Positions 24,735-32,319 are shown, numbered from the stretch's first letter. The stretch is DNA of 44,669 nucleotides from Phycisphaera mikurensis NBRC 102666 (GCA_945878575.1 CAMDUB010000016.1:1-44669); one strand, 5' to 3'. Notes: a model not told the origin generated them from the letters alone. A program made the numbers and translations.

Positions 24735-26354
24735 TTATTGGACAATTTGACCGTTTAACAACAATGCATGGGCTGATTCAAGCCGTACCACCCGTTGCTG
24801 CCCAAGCAAGGCGCGGGCACTGGCCTCCGAATCAGCGGCAACGGACACAATCAGATCACCCATGGTGCGGCCAGCCACCTGCCAAGTCACTGGCGCCGGC
24901 GCGGCAATGCTCTGCCCTTCCACCCGCAGCGCCACCGTTCCAGGCTCCGCGCGCGCCGCACTGCTCGCACGACCACGCACCGAATCAAACAACACTGGAA
25001 CATCGCGACCGACCCACGAGGCATGCACGCGAGCACTGGTCTCCGTCTGAATGGCCAGCAGCGTGTTGTTGCGCCAACGCTTCACGTCATCGGGGACGTC
25101 ATCAGTGAATCGATCAATCGCCACTGTGCCCGGTCGCGGCGAATACTTGAAGATGAAATTGTTTTTAAACGGCAGACGTCGAACCAGCGAGCAAGTGGCT
25201 TCAAAGTCCGCTTCGGTCTCGCCAGGGAATCCGACAATGAAATCGCCAGCGAGTGTGGCGTCCGGCAATATCGCAAACGTACGCGCCACAAACTCTTCGT
25301 ATTCCGCAATCGTGTAGCCACGATTCATTCGTGCCAAGACTGCATCGCTTCCACTTTGGGCAGGTGCGTGCAAGTAGCGGCAGATACGCGGGGAGTCACG
25401 CATCACTTCCAACACATCAAGGCCGAAGTCGCGCGGATAGCTGGTCACGAATCGAATACGCGCCAGCGACGGAACTTCTTCATGGATCCGGCGCAGCAAA
25501 TCCGCAAACGTGGTGGTCCGCGCCACTGGCGCAGCATCGCCGCGGAATGCGCGTAATCCAGGCCCAATTTGTGGGGCTTCGCGGCCAGCGACGGTCATCG
25601 CTGTTCCATGGGTGTATCGGTAGTGGTTGACGGTCTGCCCAAGCAGCGTGATCTCCACTGCACCCGCATCAGCAAGTTGGCGGCACTCCTCAACGATGTT
25701 GTCTGGGGGTCGATGCACTTCTGCGCCACGCGTGTAAGGGACCACGCAGTACGAGCAGAACTTGTTACAACCACGCGTGATGCGCACGTACGCGCTCCAC
25801 GGTTGTTCGCGCGCGCCTGGATCAAACGCGCGCGAAAGGTCGAGCGACTCAAGGCCATCTTCGGCTGCACTCAGAGTGGCACTGCGCCGCGAACTGTTAC
25901 CCGCAAGCGCCACTCCGCGACCACGCCCCGCACGCAGTGCACCAACATCAACATCGGTGAGTGCCTGCGCTTCAGCAATCTGCGCACGGCGAACGTTGTC
26001 AATGAGTTGCGGCAACTTGTCTAACTCTGCAGGACCGCAGAGAATGTCCACTTGTGGATGCCTGCGCATGAGGTCCACGCCATCGCGCTCGGCCATGCAG
26101 CCCAGCACTCCTAATATGACTTGCTCACCCGCACGCTTGCGCGCAGCGACCGCGCCAACGCGGCTCATGGCTTTCTGTTCAGCCAGTTCCCGCACCGAGC
26201 AGGTGTTGTAAAGAACCACCTGCGCCGCGGTGTCTTCTTCCACCATCTGGTAGCCGAGCGACGTCAATTGCCCACGAACAAGCTCGCTATCAAGCTCGTT
26301 CATCTGGCATCCGAAGGTCTCCAAATAGACACGCGTATGGGTTTCAGGGGGCAC
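24735..26354 (-). CDS. miaB: tRNA-2-methylthio-N6-dimethylallyladenosine synthase
   Basis: Radical-SAM methylthiotransferase acting on A37 of tRNAs. N-terminal MTTase domain with three Cys for an auxiliary [4Fe-4S] cluster (ETFGCQMNELDSE, YNTCSVRELAEQK, LGCMAERDG), radical-SAM motif GCNKFCSYCVVPYTRG and a C-terminal TRAM domain (VPVLFDSV then VTWQVAGRTMGDLIV). It is about 540 residues against a usual 440-470, due to inserts before the radical-SAM motif (about 155-190) and after the HYRYTHG block. I prefer GTG 26354 because a CATAAT hexamer lies six bases upstream; a TTG at 26372 is an alternative. Confidence 0.95.
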   Translation of the reverse strand: MPPETHTRVYLETFGCQMNELDSELVRGQLTSLGYQMVEEDTAAQVVLYNTCSVRELAEQKAMSRVGAVAARKRAGEQVILGVLGCMAERDGVDLMRRHPQVDILCGPAELDKLPQLIDNVRRAQIAEAQALTDVDVGALRAGRGRGVALAGNSSRRSATLSAAEDGLESLDLSRAFDPGAREQPWSAYVRITRGCNKFCSYCVVPYTRGAEVHRPPDNIVEECRQLADAGAVEITLLGQTVNHYRYTHGTAMTVAGREAPQIGPGLRAFRGDAAPVARTTTFADLLRRIHEEVPSLARIRFVTSYPRDFGLDVLEVMRDSPRICRYLHAPAQSGSDAVLARMNRGYTIAEYEEFVARTFAILPDATLAGDFIVGFPGETEADFEATCSLVRRLPFKNNFIFKYSPRPGTVAIDRFTDDVPDDVKRWRNNTLLAIQTETSARVHASWVGRDVPVLFDSVRGRASSAARAEPGTVALRVEGQSIAAPAPVTWQVAGRTMGDLIVSVAADSEASARALLGQQRVVRLESAHALLLNGQIVQ

Positions 26355-26360
26355 GAGCGC

Positions 26361-26366
26361 ATTATG
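26361..26366 (-). promoter_or_regulatory. Candidate -10 element of miaB
   Basis: CATAAT on the minus strand ends six bases before GTG 26354, the spacing expected for a leaderless transcript. It would lie inside the coding sequence if the TTG at 26372 were used. Confidence 0.3.
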
Positions 26367-26617
26367 GCGCAAGTTTGCAAGTCCCTGATGTGTCTAGAAA
26401 TAATAGCTTTGAATGGCTTGAAACGCCATATTCACCCGTTTGCGTCGGCTTGGTGCGGGCAAATTACCCCCCAGGACCAAGAAATCTGCCGAGTTGCGTT
26501 GTATGTTTCTTGACTCTTGGCGAGATGGCGTCATGGTGTTGGTGTCGGATGTGAGGTTTCAGGTAACCAGCAAAAGGGCTGGCTACCAATGAGAAGGGAT
26601 CCACAACCGTGTTTTAC

Positions 26618-26649
26618 CCCGTTCATACGGGACAAAGAGGGAAAAGGAA
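26618..26649 (+). promoter_or_regulatory. Leader hairpin and ribosome binding site of array copy 2
   Basis: A 4-bp CCCG/CGGG hairpin (26618-26621 with 26628-26631) is followed by GAGGGAAAAGGAA immediately before ATG 26650. The same arrangement recurs before the other plus-strand copies. Confidence 0.5.
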
Positions 26650-27420
26650 ATGAAAACTTGTCTTATTGCTATCGTTGGAACCGCCTCAATCGTCGCTTCG
26701 GCTGACGCAGGCTTCCTTGGTTTTGTCGCCTCCGTCCGCACCGTTGGTGCGAACACCGTGATTGACATCTTCGCAGGTGTCGACAACGCGAGTGACAAGT
26801 TCCTCAACGTCTACAACGCAAACATCTCCACCACGCTCGCTGGCGGATTCGTCCAGAAGGCTGGCTTGGCCACCAAGACCTGGAAGCCCGACACCGCTGG
26901 TTTCACCTCCACCCGCAACACCAACGATGACAGCTTCATGACAGCTGGCACGTTCTCTGGTGGCGCATACGGTGGTGAGTTCTACGCCTCCAGCAACACC
27001 AACGCTGACCCGAACTTCACTGGCACCAGCTGGAGTGCAACCCCAGCTTCACCAGCCGCCACCACTGTTCCTGTCAACGCTGGCTGGTACACCGGCGACC
27101 CGACCTCCGTCGACAACCGCGCTGAGAGTCTTGCTGGCATGATTGGTCGCGTCAACACTGGTGCAACCGCTGCCTCCGGCAACACTCTTGGCAGCGCCGG
27201 AACCGCCAACGCCAACTTCGGCATCTGGTGCGGCCACATCGTGGTGGCAGGAAACGGCATCATGGCGACGAACGTCCTCTGGTCTGCTTCCATGTCCATC
27301 AAGGACGGTGTGACTGGCGCCACTGACCAGCGCATCAGCACTTTCGCTGCTATCCCAGCCCCGGGCGCACTTGCCCTCCTGGGAATCGCCGGCTTCGCTT
27401 CGCGTCGTCGTCGCGCCTGA
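26650..27420 (+). CDS. Secreted sorting-tail protein, array family copy 2 (long type)
   Basis: Protein of 256 residues with signal peptide (MKTCLIAIVGTASIVASADA), family body and the tail PAPGALALLGIAGFASRRRR. It belongs to the long type: the centre reads NANISTTLAGGFVQKAGLAT and IGRVNTGATAASGNTLGSAG, with FGIWCGHIVVAGNG before the IKDGVTGATDQRIS block. It is strikingly like the copies at 28599 and 31387, also at DNA level, so these are recent duplicates or are kept alike by gene conversion. Good ribosome binding site AAAAGGA. Followed by a U-tract terminator (27468-27501). Function unknown; predicted to be exported and processed at its C-terminus if an exosortase-like system is present. Confidence 0.9.
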   Translation: MKTCLIAIVGTASIVASADAGFLGFVASVRTVGANTVIDIFAGVDNASDKFLNVYNANISTTLAGGFVQKAGLATKTWKPDTAGFTSTRNTNDDSFMTAGTFSGGAYGGEFYASSNTNADPNFTGTSWSATPASPAATTVPVNAGWYTGDPTSVDNRAESLAGMIGRVNTGATAASGNTLGSAGTANANFGIWCGHIVVAGNGIMATNVLWSASMSIKDGVTGATDQRISTFAAIPAPGALALLGIAGFASRRRRA

Positions 27421-27467
27421 ATCTGATTCATTTCCAACGGGCTACGGCCCCTGGATCCTTCTTACTG

Positions 27468-27501
27468 CCGCCCCCGCATCACCGGGGGCGGTGGTTTTTT
27501 T
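27468..27501 (+). terminator. Intrinsic terminator of array copy 2
   Basis: A 9-bp G+C stem (27468-27476 with 27483-27491) followed by GTGG? spacing of three bases (TGG) and a seven-T run (27495-27501). This is the best classical rho-independent terminator in the array. Confidence 0.9.
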
Positions 27502-27646
27502 CCTGGGCTCACCAATTTCTTGGCAAATGTGCCGTTGCTATTTGACACGCCTTCAAGACGCGGCATGCTGATCCCTGAACGATGACTCGGATTGGCTGGC
27601 GTGATGGCCACCAATCACTGAAACGAGTTCGTTCAACAACTCGAAA

Positions 27647-27676
27647 CCCGCCTCAGGGCGGGAAAAGGATCCAGAA
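27647..27676 (+). promoter_or_regulatory. Leader hairpin and ribosome binding site of array copy 3
   Basis: A 6-bp hairpin CCCGCC-TCAG-GGCGGG (27647-27662) abuts the Shine-Dalgarno AAAAGGA (27663-27669), seven bases before ATG 27677. Almost the same 30 bases precede the copy at 28599. Confidence 0.6.
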
Positions 27677-28396
27677 ATGAAGACTGTTGCTACTATCGCT
27701 CTCGTTGGAACCGCTTCGCTCGTCGCTTCAGCTGATGCAGGTTTCCTCGGCTTTGTCGCCTCCGTCCGCACCGTTGGTGCGAACACCGTGATCGACGTCT
27801 TCGCAGGCGTCTCCAACGCGAGCGACAAGTTCCTCAACGTCTACAACACCGTCAGCAATGGCGTGTTCATTCAGAAGGCTGGCTTAGCCACCAAGACCTG
27901 GAAGCCTGACACCGCTGGTTTCACCTCCACCCGCAATACATTGGATGACAGCTTCATGACCGCTGGCACCTTCTCAGGTGGTCAGTACGGTGGCGAGTAC
28001 TACGCCTCAAGCAACACCAACGGCGATCCGAACTTCACCGGCAGCAGCTGGAATGCAACCCCAGCTTCACCGGCCGCCACCACCATTCCAAACCTGGCTG
28101 GTTGGTACACCGGCGACCCAACCTCGGTTGACAATGTCTCCGAGAGCCTCCTGGGTCTGGTTAACCGCCAAGACCTCTCCGGCGGCGCTGCTGCCACCCG
28201 CGGCATCTGGTGCGCGCACTTTGTTGTTGCCACTGCTGGCGGCAACATCAACTTCAGCGCCTTCACGTCCATCAAGGACGGCGTAACGGGCGGAACGAGC
28301 CAGGCGCAGAGTTCCGGCACGTTCTTCGTGCCAGCTCCGGGCGCACTTGCACTCGTCAGCCTCGCTGGCTTCGCTTCGCGCCGTCGTCGCGCCTAA
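27677..28396 (+). CDS. Secreted sorting-tail protein, array family copy 3 (short type)
   Basis: Protein of 239 residues, same length as the minus-strand copy 1. Signal peptide at about 1-21 (ending VASADAG), body with FLGFVASVRTVGANTVIDVF, FIQKAGLATKTWKPDTAGF, DPNFTGSSWNATPAS, the short centre NRQDLSGGAAATRGIWCAHF and tail VPAPGALALVSLAGFASRRR. It sits between two long-type copies, so short and long types alternate along the array. It has its own leader hairpin and strong ribosome binding site, and a 12-bp GC hairpin after the stop (28424-28452). Function of the body unknown. Confidence 0.9.
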   Translation: MKTVATIALVGTASLVASADAGFLGFVASVRTVGANTVIDVFAGVSNASDKFLNVYNTVSNGVFIQKAGLATKTWKPDTAGFTSTRNTLDDSFMTAGTFSGGQYGGEYYASSNTNGDPNFTGSSWNATPASPAATTIPNLAGWYTGDPTSVDNVSESLLGLVNRQDLSGGAAATRGIWCAHFVVATAGGNINFSAFTSIKDGVTGGTSQAQSSGTFFVPAPGALALVSLAGFASRRRRA

Positions 28397-28423
28397 GTGA
28401 TTGAATAGAAATCTCCGGATCAA

Positions 28424-28452
28424 CGGAGGTCGGCCACGTCGGCCGACCTCCG
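28424..28452 (+). terminator. Hairpin after array copy 3
   Basis: Perfect 12-bp stem CGGAGGTCGGCC/GGCCGACCTCCG with a 5-base loop (ACGTC). No U-tract follows. The same stem, with a one-base loop change, follows copy 4 at 29393-29421. Confidence 0.65.
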
Positions 28453-28500
28453 AATCCGGTGTACGACACGAACTGTTTGTTGGAGATGCCAGTCGCCGCC

Positions 28501-28514
28501 CTGTGATGAGCGCG
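28501..28514 (+). promoter_or_regulatory. Shared 14-mer upstream of array copy 4
   Basis: CTGTGATGAGCGCG lies 98 bases before ATG 28599; the identical 14-mer lies 100 bases before ATG 29597. It may be part of a promoter or activator site, or only a relic of the duplication, since flanking bases differ. Confidence 0.4.
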
Positions 28515-28568
28515 GGACATGGCCAGATACGTTCACCTCCGCCCACGTTTGGGCGGAATAACTCGAAA

Positions 28569-28598
28569 CCCGCTCCAGGGCGGGAAAAGGATCCAGAA
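28569..28598 (+). promoter_or_regulatory. Leader hairpin and ribosome binding site of array copy 4
   Basis: CCCGC/GCGGG hairpin (28569-28584) adjoining AAAAGGA, seven bases before ATG 28599; differs from the leader of copy 3 only in the loop. A second small hairpin CCGCCC/GGGCGG lies just upstream (28539-28556). Confidence 0.6.
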
Positions 28599-29366
28599 AT
28601 GAAGACTGCTGCCGCTATCGCTATCGTTGGAACCGCCTCACTCGTCGCTTCGGCTGACGCAGGCTTCCTTGGTTTTGTCGCCTCCGTCCGCACCGTTGGT
28701 GCGAACACCGTGATTGACATCTTCGCAGGTGTTGAAAACGCCAGCGACAAGTTCCTCAACGTCTACAACGCGAACATCTCCACCTCGCTCGCTGGTGGTT
28801 TCGTCCAGAAGGCTGGCTTGGCTACCAAGACCTGGAAGCCTGACACCGCTGGTTTCACCTCCACCCGCAACACCAGTGATGACAGCTTCATGACAGCTGG
28901 CACGTTCTCTGGTGGCTCATACGGTGGTGAGTTCTACGCCTCAAGCAACACCAACGGCGACCCGAACTTCACCGGCAGCAGCTGGAACGCAACCCCCGCC
29001 TCACCAGCCGCCACCACTGTTCCTGCCAACGCTGGCTGGTACACCGGCGACCCAACCTCTGTCGACAACCGCGCTGAGAGTCTTGCTGGCATGATTGGTC
29101 GCGTCAACTCCGGTTCAACCGCTGCTTCAGGCAACACTGCTGGCAGCGTTGGAAGCGCCAACGCCAACTTCGGCATCTGGTGCGCCCACATCGTGGTGGC
29201 TGGAAACGGCACCATGGGAACCAACCTCCTCTGGTCGGCTTCCATTTCCATCAAGGACGGTGTTACTGGAGCTACTGACCAGCGCATCAGTTCCTTTGTC
29301 CCAGCCCCGGGCGCACTTGCCCTCGTGGGACTCGCCGGCTTCGCTTCGCGTCGTCGTCGCGCCTAA
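28599..29366 (+). CDS. Secreted sorting-tail protein, array family copy 4 (long type)
   Basis: Protein of 255 residues; ATG 28599 is chosen from the ribosome binding site and signal peptide (MKTAAAIAIVGTASLVASADA), although the frame is open from 28401. Long-type body: SNTNGDPNFTGSSWNATPAS, VPANAGWYTGDPTSVDNRAE, SLAGMIGRVNSGSTAASGNT, FGIWCAHIVVAGNGTMGTNL. Tail VPAPGALALVGLAGFASRRR. The N-terminal third and leader are closest to copy 3 (short type) while the centre is closest to copies 2 and 6, which points to mosaic origin by recombination. Hairpin follows at 29393-29421. Confidence 0.9.
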   Translation: MKTAAAIAIVGTASLVASADAGFLGFVASVRTVGANTVIDIFAGVENASDKFLNVYNANISTSLAGGFVQKAGLATKTWKPDTAGFTSTRNTSDDSFMTAGTFSGGSYGGEFYASSNTNGDPNFTGSSWNATPASPAATTVPANAGWYTGDPTSVDNRAESLAGMIGRVNSGSTAASGNTAGSVGSANANFGIWCAHIVVAGNGTMGTNLLWSASISIKDGVTGATDQRISSFVPAPGALALVGLAGFASRRRRA

Positions 29367-29392
29367 TTGAATCCATCACACTCGGGGATCCA

Positions 29393-29421
29393 CGGAGGTC
29401 GGCCACATCGGCCGACCTCCG
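29393..29421 (+). terminator. Hairpin after array copy 4
   Basis: Same 12-bp perfect stem as at 28424-28452, loop ACATC in place of ACGTC, 26 bases after the stop codon. Duplication therefore included the 3' flank. Confidence 0.65.
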
Positions 29422-29496
29422 CATCCGGGTGACTGAGGAAATGCGTCGGAACGCTGTCTTTCTGACATGATGGCTCCTTGCGAGACCGATCGCGCG

Positions 29497-29510
29497 CTGT
29501 GATGAGCGCG
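29497..29510 (+). promoter_or_regulatory. Shared 14-mer upstream of the fused array gene
   Basis: CTGTGATGAGCGCG, identical to 28501-28514 and at almost the same distance from its start codon. Here it is also part of a 6-bp inverted repeat CGCGCT/AGCGCG (29493-29510). Confidence 0.4.
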
Positions 29511-29596
29511 TGATCCGGACGACTATGTTCGCGTCCGCTTTCTCTGCAAGCCAACTCGAACCCCGTGCCTACCGGCGGGAAGAAAAGGATCCAGTG

Positions 29597-31132
29597 ATGA
29601 AATCTGTTTCATTCGTCTTTGCTATTGCCAGTGCTGCCACGCTGGCACCGATCGCTGATGCCGGCTTCATGGGCTTTGTTGCCTTTAGCCGGACGTCGGG
29701 CGCCTACACGATGATTGACGTGTTCTGCGCCGTCTCCAACGCGAGCGACAAGTTCCTCAATGTCTACAACGCGGAGATCACCACCACCGTTGCTGGTGGC
29801 TTCTATCAGCGCGACACGGCTGACACGCGCGGCTGGCGCCCGGATGGCTCAGGCTCCACGTCAACGCGTGCGTCGATCGACAGCTTTATGACCGCCGGCT
29901 CGCTGCGGGTTGCGGGGTACCCAGGCGTGTACGCCGGTTCCACCACCTCGGCCGATCCAAACTTCACCTCCAGTGCGTGGACTGGCATCGGAATTGCCGC
30001 CAACGGCGTTCCGTCATTGGCGGGCTGGTACACGAACAATCCACCGTCCGAACAGAATGCGGCCGAGAGCCTGACTGGCTTGGCTGGTCGCCGCAACTCG
30101 GGCCCAACCGCGGGTGAAGGTTCCACGGGTCCAACAGTCGGTAGCCAAGGCGCCGCGTGGGGCATTTGGTGCTCGCACCTGGTGCTGAGCGGCACGCAGC
30201 AAGTGGTGTTTGGCGCGGCCGGCAATGTGCAATTCCATGCGTCCGCGTCTATTAAAGATGGCGTGACTGGGGTCACTACCCAGGGCGTCAGCACGATCCC
30301 TGCCCCGGGAGCGATCGCCATGCTTGCAGCCGCGGCTCGCCTTGGACGGCGCCGTCGCACTTCATCCACTACTGACAGGAGCTCCGTCATGAACACCAAG
30401 AACACGCTTCTCTGCGCCACACTCGGTACCGCCGCATTGGCAGCACCCGCCAGCGCGGGGTTCATGGGGTTTGTTGCCTCCGTGCGAGAAATCGGCGGGT
30501 TTCGAGTGGTGGACGTCTTTGCAGCCGTCTCCAACGCAAGTGACCGCTTCCTGAACGTGTACGACGCCACCATCTCCACCACGGTGGCGGGCGGCTTCTA
30601 TCAAGGGTCATCCGAGTTGAACAAGGCATGGCGCCCAGACACCACCAACTGGACATCCACGCGTAACTCGATCGATAGTTTCATGACTGCTGGAGGCACC
30701 AACTATCTGCTTCCTGCAGGCGCGTACTCCAGTGAGACCACCGCTGGTGATCCAAACTTTACTGGTAGCTCATGGACACCAACTGCGATCAGTGCGCCTG
30801 CTAATACAGTTCCGGCGTTGGCAGGTTGGTACACCAATGATCCAACAGCCGACACCAATGCCACCGAGGGGCTTGCTGGCCTTCCGGGTCGAGTGAACGG
30901 CTCGGGCGCCTCGGGCGCGCAGTTTGGGATCTGGTGTTCGCACCTGGTGCTGCAATCAACGTCACCGGTCACGTTTGGAGCAAATGGAAACCTGAGCTAC
31001 GGCGCGTTCGCATCCATCAAGGATGGTGTGACCGGCATTACCACGCAGGGTTTCAGCGTCATTCCAGCGCCAGGCGCCGTAGCGGTGTTGGGTCTCGCGG
31101 GAATTGCTGCATCGCGCCGCCGGCGCGCATGA
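29597..31132 (+). CDS. Fused two-module sorting-tail protein, array family copies 5a and 5b
   Basis: One continuous frame of 511 residues holding two full family members head to tail. Module 5a (residues 1-264, ATG 29597 with AAAAGGATCC before it) has its own signal peptide, a diverged body (GFMGFVAFSRTSGAYTMIDV, GGFYQRDTADTRGWRPDGSG, GLAGRRNSGPTAGEGSTGPT) and a decayed tail IPAPGAIAMLAAAARLGRRR. With no stop codon it runs through TSSTTDRSSV into module 5b (from Met 265), which has a second signal peptide (MNTKNTLLCATLGTAALAAP), a full body and an intact tail IPAPGAVAVLGLAGIAASRR. An internal ribosome binding site precedes Met 265, so 5b may be made separately. As a fusion, the internal signal peptide and tail would form two extra hydrophobic helices. 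A lost stop codon, or a sequencing indel, is possible. Confidence 0.8.
   Translation: MKSVSFVFAIASAATLAPIADAGFMGFVAFSRTSGAYTMIDVFCAVSNASDKFLNVYNAEITTTVAGGFYQRDTADTRGWRPDGSGSTSTRASIDSFMTAGSLRVAGYPGVYAGSTTSADPNFTSSAWTGIGIAANGVPSLAGWYTNNPPSEQNAAESLTGLAGRRNSGPTAGEGSTGPTVGSQGAAWGIWCSHLVLSGTQQVVFGAAGNVQFHASASIKDGVTGVTTQGVSTIPAPGAIAMLAAAARLGRRRRTSSTTDRSSVMNTKNTLLCATLGTAALAAPASAGFMGFVASVREIGGFRVVDVFAAVSNASDRFLNVYDATISTTVAGGFYQGSSELNKAWRPDTTNWTSTRNSIDSFMTAGGTNYLLPAGAYSSETTAGDPNFTGSSWTPTAISAPANTVPALAGWYTNDPTADTNATEGLAGLPGRVNGSGASGAQFGIWCSHLVLQSTSPVTFGANGNLSYGAFASIKDGVTGITTQGFSVIPAPGAVAVLGLAGIAASRRRRA
30376..30391 (+). promoter_or_regulatory. Internal ribosome binding site and ATG inside the fused gene
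   Basis: ACAGGAGCTCCGTC precedes ATG 30389 in frame with module 5a. AGGAG is at normal spacing (about seven bases), and the ATG starts a typical signal peptide, so independent translation of module 5b (30389-31132, 247 residues) is likely. Confidence 0.6.
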
Positions 31133-31234
31133 GTGAACGACATCATCGTCCGCGAACCAACACGCCGTAACTCACGAGTGAGGTCTATCTGTCATGTCTA
31201 TGCAGGCGTAATACAGAAATATCCGGATGCTTGC

Positions 31235-31262
31235 TTGACTGCGCATGACAGAGTTGTACTGT
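31235..31262 (+). promoter_or_regulatory. Candidate promoter of array copy 6 with overlapping dyad
   Basis: TTGACT (31235-31240), 16 bases, TACTGT (31257-31262), the closest match to a sigma-70 promoter in the array. An inverted repeat TGACAG-N7-CTGTCA (31246-31264) overlaps the -10 element and could be a repressor site. The leader would be about 120 bases. Confidence 0.5.
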
Positions 31263-31353
31263 CACTGTGTCGAGGTGAGGATGGCTGCGGCTGGTAAAGG
31301 GCCAGTCGGCATTGAAAAGGGCTAGCACATCATCCCGGCATATGTTTCAAGCT

Positions 31354-31386
31354 CCTGCCACAGGCGGGAAAAGGATGTTTCTACAA
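31354..31386 (+). promoter_or_regulatory. Leader hairpin and ribosome binding site of array copy 6
   Basis: CCTG/CAGG hairpin (31354-31364) followed by GGCGGGAAAAGGA. In this copy ATG 31387 is 13 bases beyond the AAAAGGA, further than in the other copies; an in-frame ATG at 31375 overlaps the AGG and is unlikely to be used. Confidence 0.45.
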
Positions 31387-32157
31387 ATGAAGATCGCTCT
31401 CATTGGAGTCGTTGGTGCAGCTTCCATGGTTGTTGCTGCTGCTGCTGGTTTCCTTGGCTTTGTCGCCTCCGTCCGCACTGTTGGTGCAAACACGGTGATC
31501 GACATGTACGCAGGTGTTGACAACGCCAGCGACAAGTTCTTGAACGTCTACAACGCGAACATCTCCACCACGCTCGCTGGTGGGTTCGTACAGAAGGCTG
31601 GCTTGGCCACCAAGACCTGGAAGCCGGACACCGCTGGTTTCACCTCCACACGCAACACCAGCGATGACAGCTTCTTTACGGCTGGCACGTTCTCTGGTGG
31701 CGCATACGGTGGCGAGTACTACGCCTCAAGCAACACCAACGGCGACCCGAACTTCACCGGCACCAGTTGGAACGCAACCCCAGCTTCACCGGCCGCCACC
31801 ACTGTTCCTGCCAACGCTGGCTGGTACACCGGCGACCCAACCTCGGTCGACAACCGCGCTGAGAGTCTCGCTGGCATGATTGGTCGCGTCAACACTGGTG
31901 CAACCGCTGCTGTCGGCAACACTGCTGGCAGCCTGGGAACCGCCAACGCCAACTTCGGCATCTGGTGCGGCCACATCGTGGTGGCAGGAACCGGCACCAT
32001 GGCGACGAACGTCCTCTGGTCTGCTTCCGTGTCCATCAAGGACGGTGTGACTGGCGTCACTGACCAGCGCATCAGCACCTTCGCTGCTGTCCCAGCCCCG
32101 GGTGCACTTGCCCTCCTGGGAATCGCCGGCTTCGCTTCGCGTCGTCGTCGCGACTGA
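31387..32157 (+). CDS. Secreted sorting-tail protein, array family copy 6 (long type)
   Basis: Protein of 256 residues, same length as copy 2 and nearly the same body: TVGANTVIDMYAGVDNASDK, GGFVQKAGLATKTWKPDTAG, IGRVNTGATAAVGNTAGSLG, FGIWCGHIVVAGTGTMATNV. The signal peptide is diverged (MKIALIGVVGAASMVVAAAA), the tail is VPAPGALALLGIAGFASRRR with a final Asp in place of Ala. The sharp boundary between a diverged signal region and a near-identical body suggests gene conversion with copy 2. A U-tract terminator follows at 32204-32243. Confidence 0.9.
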   Translation: MKIALIGVVGAASMVVAAAAGFLGFVASVRTVGANTVIDMYAGVDNASDKFLNVYNANISTTLAGGFVQKAGLATKTWKPDTAGFTSTRNTSDDSFFTAGTFSGGAYGGEYYASSNTNGDPNFTGTSWNATPASPAATTVPANAGWYTGDPTSVDNRAESLAGMIGRVNTGATAAVGNTAGSLGTANANFGIWCGHIVVAGTGTMATNVLWSASVSIKDGVTGVTDQRISTFAAVPAPGALALLGIAGFASRRRRD

Positions 32158-32203
32158 AGTACTCACCTGCCGGAGCGCATGGGCTCCGTGAATATGCAAC
32201 CAC

Positions 32204-32243
32204 GTCCCCGACCCCACATCACGTGGGGTCGGGGACTTTCTTT
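32204..32243 (+). terminator. Intrinsic terminator of array copy 6
   Basis: Perfect 14-bp stem (32204-32217 with 32223-32236), 5-base loop, followed by TTTCTTT (32237-32243). Confidence 0.9.
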
Positions 32244-32319
32244 GCCGGCGGCTGCACGGCACCAAAGGCCTGAAACACTCCCCAGAATCGGGGCAAAGGA
32301 GCGTTGTTATAGGACTTAA

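Noticed and set aside
23736-32157. CRISPR array or transposon as cause of the repeats
   Set aside because: Repeats are protein-coding modules of about 720-770 bases with diverged spacers; no short regular repeats, terminal inverted repeats, transposase or target duplications were seen.
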